Part shown: positions 62,623 to 64,000 of the stretch, in pieces
How positions within the stretch are numbered: position 1 is the first letter of the stretch
Layout: the number at the start of each line of letters is the position of its first letter
Position numbers and translations under genes: made by a program
Origin: UBA9647 sp963739335
Lineage (GTDB): Bacteria > Bacteroidota > Ignavibacteria > UBA10030
Direction: 5' to 3'
NCBI GenBank assembly: GCA_963739335.1
Contig: CAVUAC010000085.1
Coordinates: 3,540-67,539 of the forward strand
Length of the DNA stretch: 64,000 nt
The notes under the pieces: model-generated
The model's input: only the letters and a program-made list of their open reading frames with translations
Databases searched by the model: none
Told to the model about the DNA's origin: nothing

Positions 62623-64000
62623 GTGATCATGTGCTTTCAATCAAAGCCAAAAAGTAATTGCGTATACTCTCGTTTTCGGCATCTTGGCAGCCTTTGGGCT
62701 CTCATTGTCTATCAGGTTGCTCTCGACACCGAGGTGGCCAAGCTCGACCGCGCGCCTCGAAACTCACGCCGATAAGATCCAGACGGAGATCGAGGAAGAT
62801 GAGTCCGGACCCGGTTTCCCGAGCCAATCAGAGTGGATTCGGTGCAAACGGAAGGCCTGAAACGGATCAAAGTCCGCTTGCTGACTGACAGGACAAAACG
62901 ATCGTATTTGCCGATCGGGATTTGCGCGCTCAACCACGCGGATGGAATGGAACTCCGGGAAAGAAGTTACGGCCCTCCAAAAGGCGACGCTGACGATGGG
63001 GGGGCGAGAGGGTTCACGTGCCTGCAAGGGCCCGTTCAGATTCGTGACGGGATTCCATACATCTTTCAAATAGCGGCACCCTTGGGCGAGATCGATCGCT
63101 CTCTTGGCCCGTCTGAGGCTTCTGTTTCTGATCCTGATTCCCACGGCACTTTTCCTCGCCGGCTTCGCAGCCTGGTTCATCACGGCGATGGCATTCAAGC
63201 CCATGCTGAAGATGGTGAGAACGGCCGAGACGATCAGCGCCACGAATCTTGATGCCCGGCTCGAATTGCCGAAGGCCCACGATGAAGTGCACAAACTCGG
63301 CAGGGCGCTGAACGACATGTTTGCAGCGGATCGATGGTGCCATTCGAGAGCCAGAAGCAGTTTCTGGCGGAAGCATGGCACAAGCTTCGGACTCCGCTCA
63401 CCATTATGAGGAGCGAGCTGGAGTCGGCGCAGCGGGGGGACCATCCGCCGTCCCTCATCGAAGCAAAGCGTCTGGACCGCACTCTCGAACTCGATCAACT
63501 TTCGAAGATGGTGGGTGATCTGCTCGTGCTTGCCCGGCTGGATGCTGCACAAGTGAAATTCGAGCCACCCCGGCTGAGGCTCGATGAGTTGCTGGTCGAG
63601 TGCGTTCAGGCGGTCGGTGGAGTGGCGAAGAGGCGTGGTGTGCGGCTCAAGCTGTTCGTGCAGGAGGCCGTCGAGGCTTCCGGTGATCGCGAGAAGCTCA
63701 AGAGCGTCATCCTCAACTTGCTCGACAATGCCATCAAATACTCGGCGAAGAACAGATACGTCTCAGCTTCGCTGAAGGTGCGCGAGACGGAACCCGGAAC
63801 TGCTTCGATTGTCATAAAGGACAGCGGTCCGGGCATTCCAAAGTCCGAGCAGGGACGAATATTCAAGCGATTCTATCGCGGTTCACAGTCCCGATCAAAA
63901 ACCGATGGCAGTGGTTTAGGGTTGGCGATTGCCCAGCGATTTGTGGAATTGCATGGCGGTAGGATTTCCGTTCAGAGTGAGGAAGGGCGGGGCAGCATAT
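62623..64000 (+). pseudogene. Sensor kinase, mirror copy, diverged and frame-broken, cut by window end
   Basis: Recognisable pieces in several frames: YTLVFGIL, ETHADKIQTEIEED, DSVQTEGL, ARLRLLFLILIPTALFLAGFAAWFITAMAFKPMLKMV, and ISATNLDARLELPKAHDEVHKLGRALNDM. Around 63360-63480 the H-box is degraded: HELRTPLTIMRSEL appears as HKLRTPLTIM across a shift. From ~63730 on the DNA equals the other arm. Many third-position changes show real evolutionary divergence, while the indels look like uncorrected read errors. Confidence 0.7.

Larger units (their letters stand above)
57619..64000. repeat. Large fold-back inverted repeat at the right end
   Basis: 57619-60758 and 60861-64000 are inverted copies around a 102-base centre (60759-60860). 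The arms match almost perfectly over the propeller and regulator and again over the last ~270 bases of the window. In between (about 62540-63730, sensor kinase) they diverge strongly, with many synonymous changes and indels. The right arm also has small indels at ~61585, ~62465 and ~62555. The window ends inside the right arm, so its full length is unknown. Confidence 0.93.

Noticed and set aside
1..64000. CRISPR arrays, insertion sequences, tRNA or rRNA genes, prophage
   Set aside because: No regularly spaced repeats, transposase motifs, cloverleaf-like or rRNA sequences were seen; the only stable RNA recognised is tmRNA.
57580..64000. Two separate paralogous two-component systems facing each other
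   Set aside because: The regulator and flanks are near-identical mirror copies around a short centre, so duplication or artefact is more likely than independent paralogs; only the kinase middle is truly different.

Overview
The window looks like a chromosomal piece of a Gram-negative member of the Bacteroidota/Chlorobiota/Ignavibacteriota (FCB) branch. Evidence: a bacillithiol BshC, MutS2, outer-membrane porins and TolC/RND export, a GSI glutamine synthetase behind an Lrp regulator, and promoters of the Bacteroidota type. Seven intergenic regions carry TTG, then exactly 20 bases, then TAnnTTT/TAnnTTG-like boxes. I cannot name a genus. Base composition is near 50-55% GC throughout (estimated by eye).

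Layout. 0-1.2 kb: a fold-back inverted repeat containing the 3' part of pnp. 1.4-7.5 kb: aroA, a sugar-type ABC ATPase, then on the minus strand bshC, purine nucleoside phosphorylase, thymidine kinase and cytidine deaminase. 8-17.7 kb (plus strand): PASTA protein, rpe, nagA, lrp-glnA, enoyl-CoA hydratase, apt, bcp and a tryptophanase/tyrosine phenol-lyase, a Yip1-like membrane protein, a small zincin and a small uncharacterised protein. 17.7-22 kb (minus): M28 peptidase, SDR, TolB-like propeller, exported peroxiredoxin. 22.1-26.2 kb (plus): a zinc-type uptake cluster (His/Cys-rich exported protein, outer-membrane barrel, ZnuA-like, ZnuB-like, SDR) with no ATPase gene. 26.4-34.1 kb: yqeY, cvpA, mutS2, biotin carboxylase plus biotin carrier, purL. 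34.1-34.7 kb: unexplained non-coding DNA. Then dapF.

35.7-50.8 kb is a phosphate-starvation island: phoU-pstB-pstA-pstC-pstS-porin, a glycosyltransferase/metallophosphoesterase/HAD-phosphatase trio, a six-hairpin glycosidase-like protein, and phoR-phoB. It holds three promoters with the same unusual layout: four 11-bp direct repeats resembling PhoB/PhoP boxes, then a 5-bp gap, then a TAnnTTTG-like box. Each drives a tiny (48-68 aa) single-pass membrane protein. The three share a C-terminal I-[SD]-D-x-x-F-(TM) signature, and one of them is too short for ordinary gene calling. I regard this as the most likely undescribed system in the window. tmRNA (ssrA) lies next to phoB.

51.4-60.7 kb (minus) is an efflux locus: RND pump, lipoprotein adaptor, TolC, PepSY-like periplasmic protein, sensor kinase, response regulator and a YVTN propeller. 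The same candidate regulator box (TTTCAT-N5-TTTCAT-N10-TATC) precedes both the regulator gene and the PepSY-efflux operon. 60.86-64 kb is an inverted copy of 57.6-60.76 kb. It is nearly identical at both ends, but the middle of the sensor kinase is strongly diverged and frame-broken.

Caution: at least eight otherwise intact single-copy genes carry one single-base frameshift each, and both window ends are fold-back palindromes. Long-read assembly error is the simplest reading of both, so broken genes here should not be taken as true pseudogenes without read-level evidence.
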